From: Candidatus Eremiobacterota bacterium
Lineage (GTDB): Bacteria; Vulcanimicrobiota; Vulcanimicrobiia; Vulcanimicrobiales; Vulcanimicrobiaceae
Length of the DNA stretch: 64,000 nucleotides
Assembly: GCA_019235885.1 (NCBI GenBank)
Contig: JAFAKB010000014.1
Coordinates: 1 to 64,000 of the forward strand
Direction of reading: 5' to 3'
Shown: in pieces, positions 27,272-36,118 of the stretch
How positions within the stretch are numbered: the first letter of the stretch is position 1
Layout: every line of letters begins with the position of its first letter
Translations under genes and position numbers: made by a program
The notes under the pieces: generated by a model
Told to the model about the DNA's origin: nothing
Databases searched by the model: none
What the model saw: the letters and a program-made list of their open reading frames with translations, nothing else

Positions 27272-29272
27272 TTAATTGCTTTCGTCGGTGAACTTCGCGT
27301 ACCAGTGAGTGCCGTCGCAGAACGGCTTGTTCTTCGAATGGCCGCAGCGGCACAGCGCGTAGTGCTCGCGCGAGGCGCCTTCGTTGAACGTCTCGCCACG
27401 GAGCTCGATCCCGCCCTGCACGTGGTACGGTCCGTCTTTCGAGACGTAGATCTGCGGTGCGCGCGTTTGGTCGTGGTACTCGACGCCGTTGCGCGTGCAG
27501 CTCAGCGCGCCGGACGGACAGGCAAGCACGATGTCGATCATCTCCTGCGCGCTCGCAGCGTTCGGGTCGATCCACGGCTCCTGCCCGTTCTTGAACACGG
27601 CCGGAAGATGGTCGCTGCAGTTGCCGGCATGGCAGCACGTCCCGCGGTTGTCGCGCAGCGTCACCTCGCGCCCGGCGTACTCGTCGATCCGGTCGGGAGT
27701 GCGCTCGGGCGATTTCGCGCTGCTGAAGCCGGCGTGCACGTGCGAGCCGTCGCAGAAGGGCTTCATCCGCGAGTGTCCGCAGCGGCACAGCGCCATCTCG
27801 GTCCGCACCGGGAGCGTCTCGCCCTTCGAATTGGTCAGCAGCGGCACGTTCGAGACGAGATACGGCCCGTTGTGCTCGGGCGCGATCGCGATGCCGGCAG
27901 ATCGTTCGAGCGCCTCGATCTCCGCGGCGATCCCGTCATACCCGGCGCGCGAGAGCGCGCCGATCCGCGCGCCGACGTCCTGCAGCGCAGCGGCCGCCTC
28001 TTCGATCTCGGGCGGCACCTCGAAGTGCGTGCGGATGAAGGCGGCCTTGCGCGCCATCTCGCCGAGCCGCTCCGCGAAGAAGATCCACGCCGACTCCTTG
28101 TGCGGGAGCAGATGGACGTCGCGGTTGAAGCCGAACCCGGGCCCGGCGGTTCGGCCGGGATACGCTTCGCCGGCCGGCATCTTCGTGAGCGCCTCGCCGA
28201 GCGGGCGCAAGACCGAGGCCATCATGCGCATCGTCCCGCGCGAGAGGATCTCCAGCTCCTGCTCCGACTCGTCGGTGTGCGCGAAGAAGCGCAGCAGCAT
28301 CAGCAGCATCGTGTCGTAGGCGACGTTGTAGAGGTCGGCGACGTTGTGCGTGAGCTCGTCGCCGATCAGCGCGCCGCCGCTGCCCTCGCCGTAGAAGTGG
28401 GTCATCGGGTTGGCGATCACCGGCCGCACCGGCTCGAACGGCGTTCCGCCGGCCCGAGCGCGCTCGAGCTCGTGCTCGTACTCGACGCGAATCGCGTCGA
28501 AGACGCAGAAGTGCGCGTCGGGATGGTCGGCGGTCGGCGCTTCGCCTTGCCGCACGATCATCTCGATCGCGCGCAGCGCGGAGTCGCGGTCGACGACTGC
28601 GGTCAGCGAGCCGTCGAGGTCGACGTAGCGCGCGTTCGCCTGCGCTTGCGGCGGCCCGATGAACAGCACGTCCTCCGGGATCGCTTGAAAACCGGTGCCG
28701 ATCTTGTGATAGAACTCGCCGACGGTGTCGAAGTCGACCGGGAACGGCTCGACCGCGCAGTGCGTCGGCATCACCTTCTCGGAGACGGTGCGCGGCACCA
28801 CGACGCGCGCGCGGATCTCGTCGTACGGCGCGCGGCGCTCGGGCCCCAGGACGCCCTCTTCCGGCATCTCGTAGCACACGAACCGCTCGATCAGCTCGTG
28901 CGAGAAGGGCTCCAGCGAGAGCGGGATGCGGAACGGAAACGCGTCGGGCGCGAGCGGAAAGTTCGTGCGCCGGAAGTGCGGTGCGCCGCCGACCGCGGTC
29001 AGCATGTTCGCGACCTGCGCGAGGTGCAGCATCTCCTCGATCGCGACGCCGGAGAGCTTCCGCTTCCAGCGGCGCACCGTCTCGGCCTGAGGTTCGGTGA
29101 GCCTGCCTTCGCACACGTCGCTCTTCAGCGAGTGCGCCGCGAACAGGTACACGCACGCGAGCCCGTGCTCCAGCTCCGAGGCTTGCGAGAGCAAATAGAT
29201 CAGCTCTTCGCGTGAGGTGACGGGGGCGATGTGCGAGCGGTCGAGCTCGATCGTCTGCTGCTCGGTAGCCAT
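27272..29272 (-). CDS. Ferritin-like domain fused to CDGSH and ferredoxin-type Fe-S modules
   Basis: A 666-residue multidomain protein. Residues about 10-230 are a ferritin-like four-helix domain of the VioB/iminophenylpyruvate dimer synthase type (ASELEHGLACVYLFAA, GVAIEEMLHLAQVANML supply Glu and His ligands). After a second helical region come CDGSH motif 1 (CRCGHSRMKPFCDGSH, near 505), an iron-sulfur segment with CCHAGNCSDHLP and ACPSGALSC resembling the divergent 4Fe-4S (Fer4_19) domain, and CDGSH motif 2 (CRCGHSKNKPFCDGTH, near 645). Likely a cytoplasmic iron or redox enzyme. No ribosome-binding site is obvious. Confidence 0.85.
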   Translation of the reverse strand: MATEQQTIELDRSHIAPVTSREELIYLLSQASELEHGLACVYLFAAHSLKSDVCEGRLTEPQAETVRRWKRKLSGVAIEEMLHLAQVANMLTAVGGAPHFRRTNFPLAPDAFPFRIPLSLEPFSHELIERFVCYEMPEEGVLGPERRAPYDEIRARVVVPRTVSEKVMPTHCAVEPFPVDFDTVGEFYHKIGTGFQAIPEDVLFIGPPQAQANARYVDLDGSLTAVVDRDSALRAIEMIVRQGEAPTADHPDAHFCVFDAIRVEYEHELERARAGGTPFEPVRPVIANPMTHFYGEGSGGALIGDELTHNVADLYNVAYDTMLLMLLRFFAHTDESEQELEILSRGTMRMMASVLRPLGEALTKMPAGEAYPGRTAGPGFGFNRDVHLLPHKESAWIFFAERLGEMARKAAFIRTHFEVPPEIEEAAAALQDVGARIGALSRAGYDGIAAEIEALERSAGIAIAPEHNGPYLVSNVPLLTNSKGETLPVRTEMALCRCGHSRMKPFCDGSHVHAGFSSAKSPERTPDRIDEYAGREVTLRDNRGTCCHAGNCSDHLPAVFKNGQEPWIDPNAASAQEMIDIVLACPSGALSCTRNGVEYHDQTRAPQIYVSKDGPYHVQGGIELRGETFNEGASREHYALCRCGHSKNKPFCDGTHWYAKFTDESN

Positions 29273-29298
29273 GGCCCGACGATGATAGCACCAAGCGA

Positions 29299-29322
29299 AA
29301 GCCCCGCGCGAGCGCGGGGCTT
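29299..29322 (-). terminator. Intrinsic terminator
   Basis: Perfect 11-base arms AAGCCCCGCGC and GCGCGGGGCTT separated by GA, flanked by T-rich sequence on both strands. It follows the stop of the COG4315-like lipoprotein gene (29334) and insulates it from the downstream ferritin/CDGSH gene. Confidence 0.75.
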
Positions 29323-29333
29323 GTCTTGTTCGA

Positions 29334-29846
29334 TCAGCAGTAGCCGTGGCAGCCTGGATCGCCCGGCGGCGGCGTCGCGGAACCCGCGGCCGCCGGTCGT
29401 GCGACGTGCCAGTGCCCGCCGAAGTCCGGGATGCCGTCGCCGTTCGTCTGATCCGGCCCGCTGTCGCCGGCGTACATGTAGAGCGGATGACCTTGGTACG
29501 CCCATTGCTGGCCGGCGCCGTCAGAGCGCGTGATCACCGTCATGTTGTCGGAGCCGACCGAACCGGCCTGCGCCGCGAAAATCGGCCAGATGCCGAGGCA
29601 TCCGCCCGTGCACGTTCCGCCGGTCGCGGTGTCGACGTCCAAGAAGTACAGCGTGCGGTGCGAGCTGGGATTCACCCACGCGTTGCTGCCCCCGGCCGCT
29701 TCCGAGAGCGGGAGATTTCCTTGCGCCGCCGGCGTCTGCGTCGGACCAGGTATAGGATTGGTTCCGCCTCCCGTGCTGCCGCCGCCGCCGCAGCCGGCCA
29801 CGAGAACGGCCGCCGCAAACAGCAATGCGGCGAGTCGCTTCTTCAT
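29334..29846 (-). CDS. COG4315-type lipoprotein
   Basis: A 170-residue lipoprotein. The signal peptide starts MKKRLAALLFAAAVLVAGC with the lipobox Cys, followed by a glycine-rich linker. The mature part has TLYFLDVDTATGG with CTGGCLGIWPIF, and QWAYQGHPLYMYAGD with GHWHVA, the pattern of the secreted repeat proteins of COG4315. GGAGGG lies correctly before the ATG at 29846. Function unknown; members are often found with stress or respiratory genes. Three direct repeats in 11-base phase lie upstream (29889-29923), and a strong terminator follows. Confidence 0.82.
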   Translation of the reverse strand: MKKRLAALLFAAAVLVAGCGGGGSTGGGTNPIPGPTQTPAAQGNLPLSEAAGGSNAWVNPSSHRTLYFLDVDTATGGTCTGGCLGIWPIFAAQAGSVGSDNMTVITRSDGAGQQWAYQGHPLYMYAGDSGPDQTNGDGIPDFGGHWHVARPAAAGSATPPPGDPGCHGYC

Positions 29847-29888
29847 GTTTCGAACCCTCCTCAGGTGCACCGAGCCTAAGCAGGAAAC

Positions 29889-29923
29889 ATGAAGCAACTC
29901 TGAGCCAAAGATGAAGCAAGTCT
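29889..29923 (-). promoter_or_regulatory. Three direct repeats in 11-bp phase (response-regulator-like site)
   Basis: ATGAAGCAA at 29889, CTGAGCCAA at 29900 and ATGAAGCAA at 29911 are spaced exactly 11 bases; the outer two are identical and also share the TCT that follows. The block ends 43-77 bases upstream of the lipoprotein start. OmpR/PhoB-type regulators bind such direct repeats. Confidence 0.5.
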
Positions 29924-29953
29924 AAAACGACGCGCTCCCCAACGGTGAACCCG

Positions 29954-30325
29954 CTAGTGCGGCATCTCTTCGTCGTCCAAGCCGAAGTAGTGGCCGAGCT
30001 CGTGGATCACCGTCTCGCGCACTTCGTGCACCGCTTCGTCGCGCGTGCGCGCGACGCGGTTGATCGGCCCGCGAAAGATTGCGATCTCGTCCGGAAGAAA
30101 CGGCTCGTCGTCGTACGAGCGCTCGGTGAGCGCGACGCCGCGGTAGATGCCGAGCAGCTCGGAGTCGTCGTCGTCTTCGAGGCTGTCCAGGTCGTCGGCG
30201 CTCGGCTCCTCTTCGACCGAGACGACCACGTTCTCGACCATGTCGGCGAACCGTTTCGGCAACGACGCCAGCGCTTCGCTCACCACCCGCTCGAACTCGG
30301 CGCGCGACAGCTCTCCGCGACCCAT
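29954..30325 (-). CDS. Zincin-like metallopeptidase family protein
   Basis: A 123-residue protein. The C-terminal [18 protein letters not shown] contains HExxH plus a third ligand region, the signature of the zincin-like PF06262 family; the middle has [15 protein letters not shown]. An acidic stretch ([13 protein letters not shown]) precedes it. The frame is open upstream, but homology starts at about ATG 30325. It diverges from the sialidase-like gene at 30427. Proteolytic activity is not established for the family. Confidence 0.85.
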   Translation of the reverse strand: MGRGELSRAEFERVVSEALASLPKRFADMVENVVVSVEEEPSADDLDSLEDDDDSELLGIYRGVALTERSYDDEPFLPDEIAIFRGPINRVARTRDEAVHEVRETVIHELGHYFGLDDEEMPH

Positions 30326-30426
30326 CGGCCCCGCCTTCTGCTCCCGCCGAGCCGCTCCCGCAAACGGGGCGCGTGCCGCCGGCGGAGAAGCGTTCCGCCG
30401 TCTGCAGGGCCACATTCGAGGAGAGC

Positions 30427-31542
30427 ATGAGCAAGGTTCGAGTTCTGATCGGCACGCGCAAGGGCGCGTTCATCGCCACGGCCGACGGCAAGCGTGACGG
30501 CTGGCGCATCGACGGCCCGCACTTCGCGGGCTGGGAGATCTACCACCTCAAAGGCTCGCCGGCCGACCCGAACCGGCTCTACGCTTCGCAGAGCAGCGGA
30601 TGGTTCGGGCAGGTGATCCAGCGCTCCGACGACGGCGGCGCCACCTGGTCGCCGGTCGGCAACGAGTTCACGTACGCCGGCGTGCCGGGGACGCACCAGT
30701 GGTACGACGGCACGCCGCGGCCGTGGGAGTTCAAGCGCGTCTGGCATCTGGAGCCCTCGCACGGCGATCCGGACGACGTCTACGCCGGCGTCGAAGACGC
30801 CGCGCTGTTCCGCTCGACCGACGGCGGCACGAGCTGGACCGAGCTGCGCGGCCTGCGCGAGCACGGTTCGGGTCCGCAATGGCAGCCGGGTGCCGGCGGA
30901 ATGTGCTTGCACACGATCCTGCTCGACCCGCGCCAGAACGGACGCATCTTCGTCGCGATCTCGGCCGCCGGAGCGTTCCGCAGCGACGACGCCGGCGCGA
31001 CGTGGCGGCCGGTCAACCGCGGGCTGCGCTCGGCGCAGCTTCCCGACGAGGACGCCGAAGTCGGGCACTGCGTGCACCGCATCGCGCGCCATCCCTCGCG
31101 CCCCGACGTGCTCTTCATGCAGAAGCACTGGGACGTGATGCGCAGCGACGACGCGGGCGAGTCGTGGCGCGAGGTCAGCGGAAACTTGCCGAGCGACTTC
31201 GGCTTTCCGATCGACGTGCACGCGCACGAGCCCGAGACGATCTACGTGGTGCCGATCAAGAGCGACTCCGAGCACTTCGTCCCCGACGCGAAGCTGCGCG
31301 TCTACCGCAGCCGGACCGGCGGCGAGGAGTGGGAAGCGCTCAGCGACGGGTTGCCGCAGCGCGACTGCTACGTGAACGTGCTGCGCGACGCGATGGCCGT
31401 CGACTCGCTCGACCCGTGCGGCGTGTACTTCGGCACGACCGGCGGCCAGGTGTACGCCTCGGCCAACGCGGGCGATGCGTGGACGGCGATCGCGCGCGAT
31501 CTCCCGGCCGTGCTTTCGGTCGAAGCACAAACGCTGCCGTGA
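30427..31542 (+). CDS. Sialidase/BNR-type beta-propeller protein
   Basis: A 371-residue propeller with Asp-box (BNR) repeats [44 protein letters not shown] and the last [11 protein letters not shown]. No signal peptide, so cytoplasmic; this family is widely mis-annotated as exo-alpha-sialidase. A GGAG precedes the ATG. Thirteen bases downstream lies a MoaD-like ubiquitin-fold gene; the pairing of these two genes recurs in other bacteria in my experience, suggesting a shared unknown task. Confidence 0.85.
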   Translation: MSKVRVLIGTRKGAFIATADGKRDGWRIDGPHFAGWEIYHLKGSPADPNRLYASQSSGWFGQVIQRSDDGGATWSPVGNEFTYAGVPGTHQWYDGTPRPWEFKRVWHLEPSHGDPDDVYAGVEDAALFRSTDGGTSWTELRGLREHGSGPQWQPGAGGMCLHTILLDPRQNGRIFVAISAAGAFRSDDAGATWRPVNRGLRSAQLPDEDAEVGHCVHRIARHPSRPDVLFMQKHWDVMRSDDAGESWREVSGNLPSDFGFPIDVHAHEPETIYVVPIKSDSEHFVPDAKLRVYRSRTGGEEWEALSDGLPQRDCYVNVLRDAMAVDSLDPCGVYFGTTGGQVYASANAGDAWTAIARDLPAVLSVEAQTLP

Positions 31543-31555
31543 CGGAGTCACCGTC

Positions 31556-31855
31556 GTGGTGATCCGCGTCGTCTTGCCGGCGCATCTCAAAACGCTCGCG
31601 CAAGCGAACGGCGAGGTGCAGCTCGAGGCCGGCGAACGCCCCACGCAACGCACCGTCCTCGACGCGCTCGAGGCGCGCTACCCGGTGCTGCGCGGAACGA
31701 TTCGCGACCACCACACGCAGCGGCGGCGCCCGTTCGTGCGGTTCTTCGCCTGCGCGCACGACCTCTCGCACGAGCTTCCCGATGCGCCGCTCCCCGACGC
31801 CGTCGCCACCGGCGCCGAACCGTACTTGATCGTCGGCGCGATGGCGGGCGGCTGA
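31556..31855 (+). CDS. MoaD/ThiS-like ubiquitin-fold protein
   Basis: A 99-residue beta-grasp protein: [14 protein letters not shown] first strand, [15 protein letters not shown] helix, FVRFFA strand, and the C-terminal GAMAGG ending in the di-glycine tail typical of sulfur carriers. GTG 31556 has GGAG eight bases upstream; a second GTG follows directly. It is co-transcribed with the BNR propeller gene. Its E1 partner is not in the window. Confidence 0.8.
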   Translation: MVIRVVLPAHLKTLAQANGEVQLEAGERPTQRTVLDALEARYPVLRGTIRDHHTQRRRPFVRFFACAHDLSHELPDAPLPDAVATGAEPYLIVGAMAGG

Positions 31856-31869
31856 CGCCTGCCGCTACG

Positions 31870-32712
31870 TCAGGGCGAGGATGAAGGGCGCGGTGACGGC
31901 GGCTGGATCGCCGGCGGAAAGATGTTCGTTCCGGGCGGGAAGATGACGCTGAAGAGCGAGCGCGCCTGCTTGTACCCGGCGGGAACTTGGAAGCTCGTGA
32001 GCGGCGGAACCGTGCGCGTGAGGTCGTCGACCGCGTAGTTCAGCTTCGCGCTGAACGGCAACGTGCCCGGCTCCAGCGAGACGTCGAGCGTGATCGGAAA
32101 GGCCGCGAACTCGTCGGCGAGCTGCGTGCTCGCGGTGACGTGCGAGCTCGCCTGATCGCCTTTCTTGCGCACCTGCAGATCGAAGGCGAGCCCCGTCGTC
32201 GGGAGACCGGCGGTGGTCGTGTGGCCAGTGAGCTTCAGCGAGACGTCGAGGACCTCGAGCTGCGCGAACGGCGATGTGCCGCGCCGCGCCGGGCCCGGCG
32301 TCGCCGTCGGCCGTGCGCTCGCGCGCGGCGTCGGCGACGCGCTCCCGCCCAAACGTGGGAGAAATGGCTGCGTGCGGTACAGCTTCGTCGCGGTGCTCCA
32401 CACCGTGAGCGTGTTGGCACGGCGGTCGATGACGACGGTCGCGGTGAGCGGCGGGAGCGGAAACGCGTCGCTCTTCACCGACAGCACGTCGACGCGCGTC
32501 AAGCTGGTGCGCTGCGCGAGCCCGAGCCGTACCTCGCCGGCGTACGTCGTCCCCTGCGCGAGGACGGTCACGTTCGCGTGCGCGTGCGCCGAAAAGGCGA
32601 TCGGCGTCGCGGCCGGTGACGGCGCGGGCGTCGCCGTTTGCGCGCCGGCCGTGCCGGCGCCGAGCGCAGCGGAGAATAACGCGAGGACCGCGGCGCGCTG
32701 GACGAGCCTCAT
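31870..32712 (-). CDS. Secreted hypothetical protein
   Basis: A 280-residue exported protein. The signal peptide ends at AALGAGTAGAQ. It carries two proline/threonine/alanine linkers (after the signal peptide and near residue 130) and beta-strand-rich regions (VRLGLAQRTSLTRVDVLSVK, LDVSLEPGTLPFSAKLNYA). It resembles outer-membrane lipoprotein carrier-like folds only superficially. It is the last gene of the DGPF-sigma unit, 24 bases after the sigma factor stop, and may be a target of it. Start chosen at ATG 32712, eight bases after GGAG. Confidence 0.6.
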   Translation of the reverse strand: MRLVQRAAVLALFSAALGAGTAGAQTATPAPSPAATPIAFSAHAHANVTVLAQGTTYAGEVRLGLAQRTSLTRVDVLSVKSDAFPLPPLTATVVIDRRANTLTVWSTATKLYRTQPFLPRLGGSASPTPRASARPTATPGPARRGTSPFAQLEVLDVSLKLTGHTTTAGLPTTGLAFDLQVRKKGDQASSHVTASTQLADEFAAFPITLDVSLEPGTLPFSAKLNYAVDDLTRTVPPLTSFQVPAGYKQARSLFSVIFPPGTNIFPPAIQPPSPRPSSSP

Positions 32713-32736
32713 CACCGTGGCTCCGTTGGCCGCGGC

Positions 32737-33999
32737 TCAGCTCGGGACCTGGGCGGCCGCGCGCGCCAGCAGCAGCTCGCGCTCGCGCGCGTTGCGCGTC
32801 AGCGCCGCGGCGCGCTCGAACTCGGCGCGCGCTTCGGCCGAGCGCCCGAGCTTCTCCAGCAGATCGCCGCGCACGCTCGGGAGCAGGTGATACGTCTTGA
32901 GCGACGGCTCCGCACGCAGCGCGTCGGCCAGTTCCAGACCGGCCTCGGGACCGAACGCCATTCCGACCGCAACCGCGCGGTTCAGCTCGACGACCGGCGA
33001 GGGCGCGAGCTGCGCGAGCGCGTCGTACAGCGCGGCGATGCGCGCCCAGTCGGTCTCGGCGAACGTCTTCGCGCGCGCGTGGCACGCGGCGATCGCCGCC
33101 TGCAACGCGTACGGTCCGAGCGCGCCGCCGAGCTGCTCGGCGCGCTCGAGCGCGGCGAGCCCGCGCCGGATCAGCAGCCGGTCCCAGCGCGCGCGGTCTT
33201 GGTCCGACAAGCGCACCGGCTCGCCGGTCGGACGGAGCCGCGCGTGCGCGCGCGAAGCTTGAATCTCCATGAGCGCGACGAGCCCGTGCACTTCCGGCTC
33301 GCGCGGGACGAGCTGGGCGAGGACGCGGCCGAGGCGCAGCGCGTCCTCGCACAACGCCGGCCGCATCCAGTCCTCGCCGGCCGTCGCCGCGTAGCCCTCG
33401 TTGAAGATCAGGTAGAGCACCTCGAGCACGGACGACAGACGCGCGGCGAGCTCCGCCCCCCGCGGCACTTCGAACGGAACGCGCGCTTCGGCCAAGGTTC
33501 GTTTCGCGCGCACGATCCGCTGCGCGATCGCCGGCGCGGCGACCAGAAACGCGCGCGCGATCTCCTCCGTCGTCAAGCCGCCGAGCAGCCGCAGCGTCAG
33601 CGCGACCCGCGCGTCCTTCGAGAGAACCGGATGGCAGGCGATCAGCATCAATCGCAAGAGATCGTCGCCGACGTCGTCGTCGATGGCAGCCTCGAAATCG
33701 GGAGCGCTCAGCTCGTGCGCCACCAGCTCGCGGGCGAGCTCTTCGTGCTTGCGCTCGAGCATCGGGCCGCGACGCAGCAGGTCGATCGCGCGGTGCTTCG
33801 CGGTCGCCATCAGCCAAGCGCCGGGGTTGTTCGGTATTCCGGCCTGGGGCCAGCGCTCAAGCGCCGCGACGAGCGCGTCCTGCGCGAGGTCCTCGGCGAC
33901 GCCGACGTCGCGCACGATGCGCGCGAGGCCGGCGATCAGCTTCGGCGACTCGATCCGCCACACCGCGTCGATCGCGCGGTGCGCGTCGAACTCGATCAC
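32737..33999 (-). CDS. ECF sigma factor with C-terminal TPR-like extension (ECF42-like)
   Basis: A 420-residue sigma-70-family protein. Region 2 is at about 10-80 (GVAEDLAQDALVAALERWP, WLMATAKHRAIDLLRR); region 4 at 120-170 (LTLRLLGGLTTEEIARAFLV). The long C-terminal extension (about 185-420) with VLYLIFNEGYAATAGEDW and LAALERAEQLGG is typical of ECF42, in which the extension replaces an anti-sigma factor in controlling activity. ECF42 genes sit next to DGPF (YCII-related) genes, as here: the DGPF gene ends 15 bases upstream. Confidence 0.9.
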   Translation of the reverse strand: MIEFDAHRAIDAVWRIESPKLIAGLARIVRDVGVAEDLAQDALVAALERWPQAGIPNNPGAWLMATAKHRAIDLLRRGPMLERKHEELARELVAHELSAPDFEAAIDDDVGDDLLRLMLIACHPVLSKDARVALTLRLLGGLTTEEIARAFLVAAPAIAQRIVRAKRTLAEARVPFEVPRGAELAARLSSVLEVLYLIFNEGYAATAGEDWMRPALCEDALRLGRVLAQLVPREPEVHGLVALMEIQASRAHARLRPTGEPVRLSDQDRARWDRLLIRRGLAALERAEQLGGALGPYALQAAIAACHARAKTFAETDWARIAALYDALAQLAPSPVVELNRAVAVGMAFGPEAGLELADALRAEPSLKTYHLLPSVRGDLLEKLGRSAEARAEFERAAALTRNARERELLLARAAAQVPS

Positions 34000-34014
34000 A
34001 GCGCTCCGGCGCGG

Positions 34015-34446
34015 TCAGGACTGCGCGTTGCGCACCTTCTCGCGGAACTCGGACTCGTTGCGCAGCGCTTCGTTGTCGGCCGGGATGCCTGCCTCGACGA
34101 AGTCCGACACCTCGAAGACTTGGCGGATCTCGATCTCTGAGCCGCCGTCGAACGGCGCGCGCTTGAACCACTCGATCGCTTCTTCTTTCGACTTCGCTTG
34201 GATCAGCCAGTAGCCGGCGACGAGCTCTTTGGTTTCGGCGAAGGGGCCGTCCGTGACGGTGCGCTTCTCGCCGTCGAACTTGATCCGCGCGCCCTTCGAG
34301 CTCGCGTGCAGCCCGTTTCCGTCGAGCATCACGCCGGCGTTCACCAGTTCCTCGTTGAACCGGCCCATCGCGTTGAGCAGCTCTTCGCTGGGCAACTCGC
34401 CGGCTTCAGACTCGGCGCTCGCCTTGACAATCACCATGAATCGCAT
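34015..34446 (-). CDS. YCII-related DGPF-domain protein
   Basis: A 143-residue ferredoxin-like-fold protein with RFMVIVKASAESEAGE, the family motif TVTDGPFAETKELV, and YWLIQAKSKEEAIEWFKR. AAGGAGAG sits seven bases before the ATG. DGPF genes accompany ECF42 sigma factors and are usually their targets; their biochemical activity is not known. Confidence 0.9.
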   Translation of the reverse strand: MRFMVIVKASAESEAGELPSEELLNAMGRFNEELVNAGVMLDGNGLHASSKGARIKFDGEKRTVTDGPFAETKELVAGYWLIQAKSKEEAIEWFKRAPFDGGSEIEIRQVFEVSDFVEAGIPADNEALRNESEFREKVRNAQS

Positions 34447-34505
34447 TGTAGACTCTCCTTCTACCTACGCGTCGAACGAGCATCGGCCGGATCGACATCC
34501 GGCGC

Positions 34506-35924
34506 TCATTGATTGTCCGGCGGTTCGACGAAGGGCGGCGGGTTCGACGAGCAGCCGTCGGGATGACCGACCGGCGGGGTCGTCGGCTGCGGCGGCGCGT
34601 CGGTGACGCCGAACTCGAGCGGGTAGAACGAGCCGCCGTCGGTCATCGTGATCGTGGTGGTCGCCCCGGTCGTCTGCGCGGGAAGCTGGTAGCTCGCGAT
34701 GCGGTACGGCTGCGGGAGGCGCGCGCAGCCCAGCTCCTTCAGCTGGCCGTCGACGAAGAAGCTGCTGCGCACCGGCCCGCCGAGCGGCTTTTCGTAGAGG
34801 TAGACGAGCTGCGCCGCGTCGGTCGGGTTGACGAGCGTGAACGTGATGCGGTGGACGACGCCGTAGTCGCCGTAGTCGCGGCCGTCGTCGCTGGGGTCGA
34901 GGTTGCGCGGCGTCGTCGCACGGCCGCCGTACTGCGCGCTCGCCGGCGGGCCGCCGGCAGTATAGGTTTCCGCGATCGCTCCGTACCCACGCAGATCGAA
35001 CGTGCCGTGACGGCGGTGACCGTCGTACGGCAAGCGCGGCGCGCCCAGATACGCCTCCGGACGGCTTCCCGCCGGCGAAGCGACGACCGAGATGCCCACG
35101 GCGCCGCCGGCGAGGACATGCACGTCGGCGGTTCCGGCGACGACTTCGCCGTGCAGCAGCAGCGCATGGCGCAGCACGAACGGCCGGCCCGGCACGACGT
35201 CGACGACGATTCCCTCGCCGCTCAGCCGTTGCTGCAGGTAGTCGCGCGTGACCGCGTGGCCGACGCTCATCACGTCGAGGTCCGGCCCCGCGCCGGAGTC
35301 GGTCAGCTCCACGCGCGACGGCGTCGCCGCGGTGAGCACGACGTCGAGATCGCGCGGTGCGCCGACGTCGGAGTGATAGTAGTAGAGCCGCGCCGGCCGC
35401 TCGGCGCTGACGCTTCCGCGAAACACGACGCCCTCGCCGTTCACGTACTCCGGATCGTCGCTCAAGTACAACACCGCCGGCGGTTGCGCAGCGACCGGCA
35501 CGTTGGTGAGCGCGACGGTCGTAACGCCGCTGACCGGCGCGCTGTCTGCGTCGCCGGTGATCGTCACCGTGACGTTGACCGCGGCGCGCGTCCCCGCCGC
35601 GAGCGGAAAGAGCGGCCACGGAACGATCGGCCCGTACACGATCGACGCGCCGGGCCGCAGCGTCGGCCGAATCTGGCGGTTCAGCGCCTTGCGAATTTCC
35701 AAGTCGAGGAACGCCGGATCGGCCGCCGGCGAGCCCGTCACGTCGAGCGCGAGGGTGGCCGGAACGACGCCGGCCGGCGGCAGCGGCGCCGCCGGAGCCG
35801 GGACCGGAGCCGGCGGCGGCGTCTCGTACGACTGCGCCGCGGCGGCGCTGCCGGCGGAGAGCAGCGCGACGATCAGGAACGCAGCAAAACGCTTGCTCGA
35901 CTTCTTATGCGGTGGCGACTCCAT
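34506..35924 (-). CDS. Secreted DUF4139-like protein
   Basis: A 472-residue exported protein. The start at 35924 gives a basic start (ESPPHKKSSKR) and signal peptide AAFLIVALLSAGSAAAAQ, then a proline-rich linker. The second half is beta-rich with RLYYYHSDVGAPRDLDVVL, FTLVNPTDAAQLVYLYEKPL and FYPLEFGV, in the style of DUF4139 proteins of the envelope. No ribosome-binding site is evident, so the start is uncertain. Positions 35925-36118 between it and phosphoketolase contain no gene I can support. Confidence 0.6.
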   Translation of the reverse strand: MESPPHKKSSKRFAAFLIVALLSAGSAAAAQSYETPPPAPVPAPAAPLPPAGVVPATLALDVTGSPAADPAFLDLEIRKALNRQIRPTLRPGASIVYGPIVPWPLFPLAAGTRAAVNVTVTITGDADSAPVSGVTTVALTNVPVAAQPPAVLYLSDDPEYVNGEGVVFRGSVSAERPARLYYYHSDVGAPRDLDVVLTAATPSRVELTDSGAGPDLDVMSVGHAVTRDYLQQRLSGEGIVVDVVPGRPFVLRHALLLHGEVVAGTADVHVLAGGAVGISVVASPAGSRPEAYLGAPRLPYDGHRRHGTFDLRGYGAIAETYTAGGPPASAQYGGRATTPRNLDPSDDGRDYGDYGVVHRITFTLVNPTDAAQLVYLYEKPLGGPVRSSFFVDGQLKELGCARLPQPYRIASYQLPAQTTGATTTITMTDGGSFYPLEFGVTDAPPQPTTPPVGHPDGCSSNPPPFVEPPDNQ

Positions 35925-36118
35925 TCGCGCGCGGCGTTCTGCACGGGCCGCGGATATCCCGGCCTTCAACCGAACGGCGGGTCCTGCAGGCAGTCGCTGA
36001 AGGCAGCTCGGCGCTCTGATGGTTGTCTGTGCCAATCGTCGTGATGCCAAACTCAACGTTACTCAGCGCTTGGACTGAGCGAGAAGGTCATCCCAAGAGT
36101 CAGGCGGATTCGCGGCGA

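Noticed and set aside
27092-29215. Long plus-strand frame opposite the ferritin/CDGSH gene
   Set aside because: Rich in Arg, Val, His and Asp with no motif; codon shadow of the minus-strand gene.
32616-32900. Arg-rich plus-strand frames around the sigma factor gene
   Set aside because: Typical high-GC shadows with no start signal or homology features.
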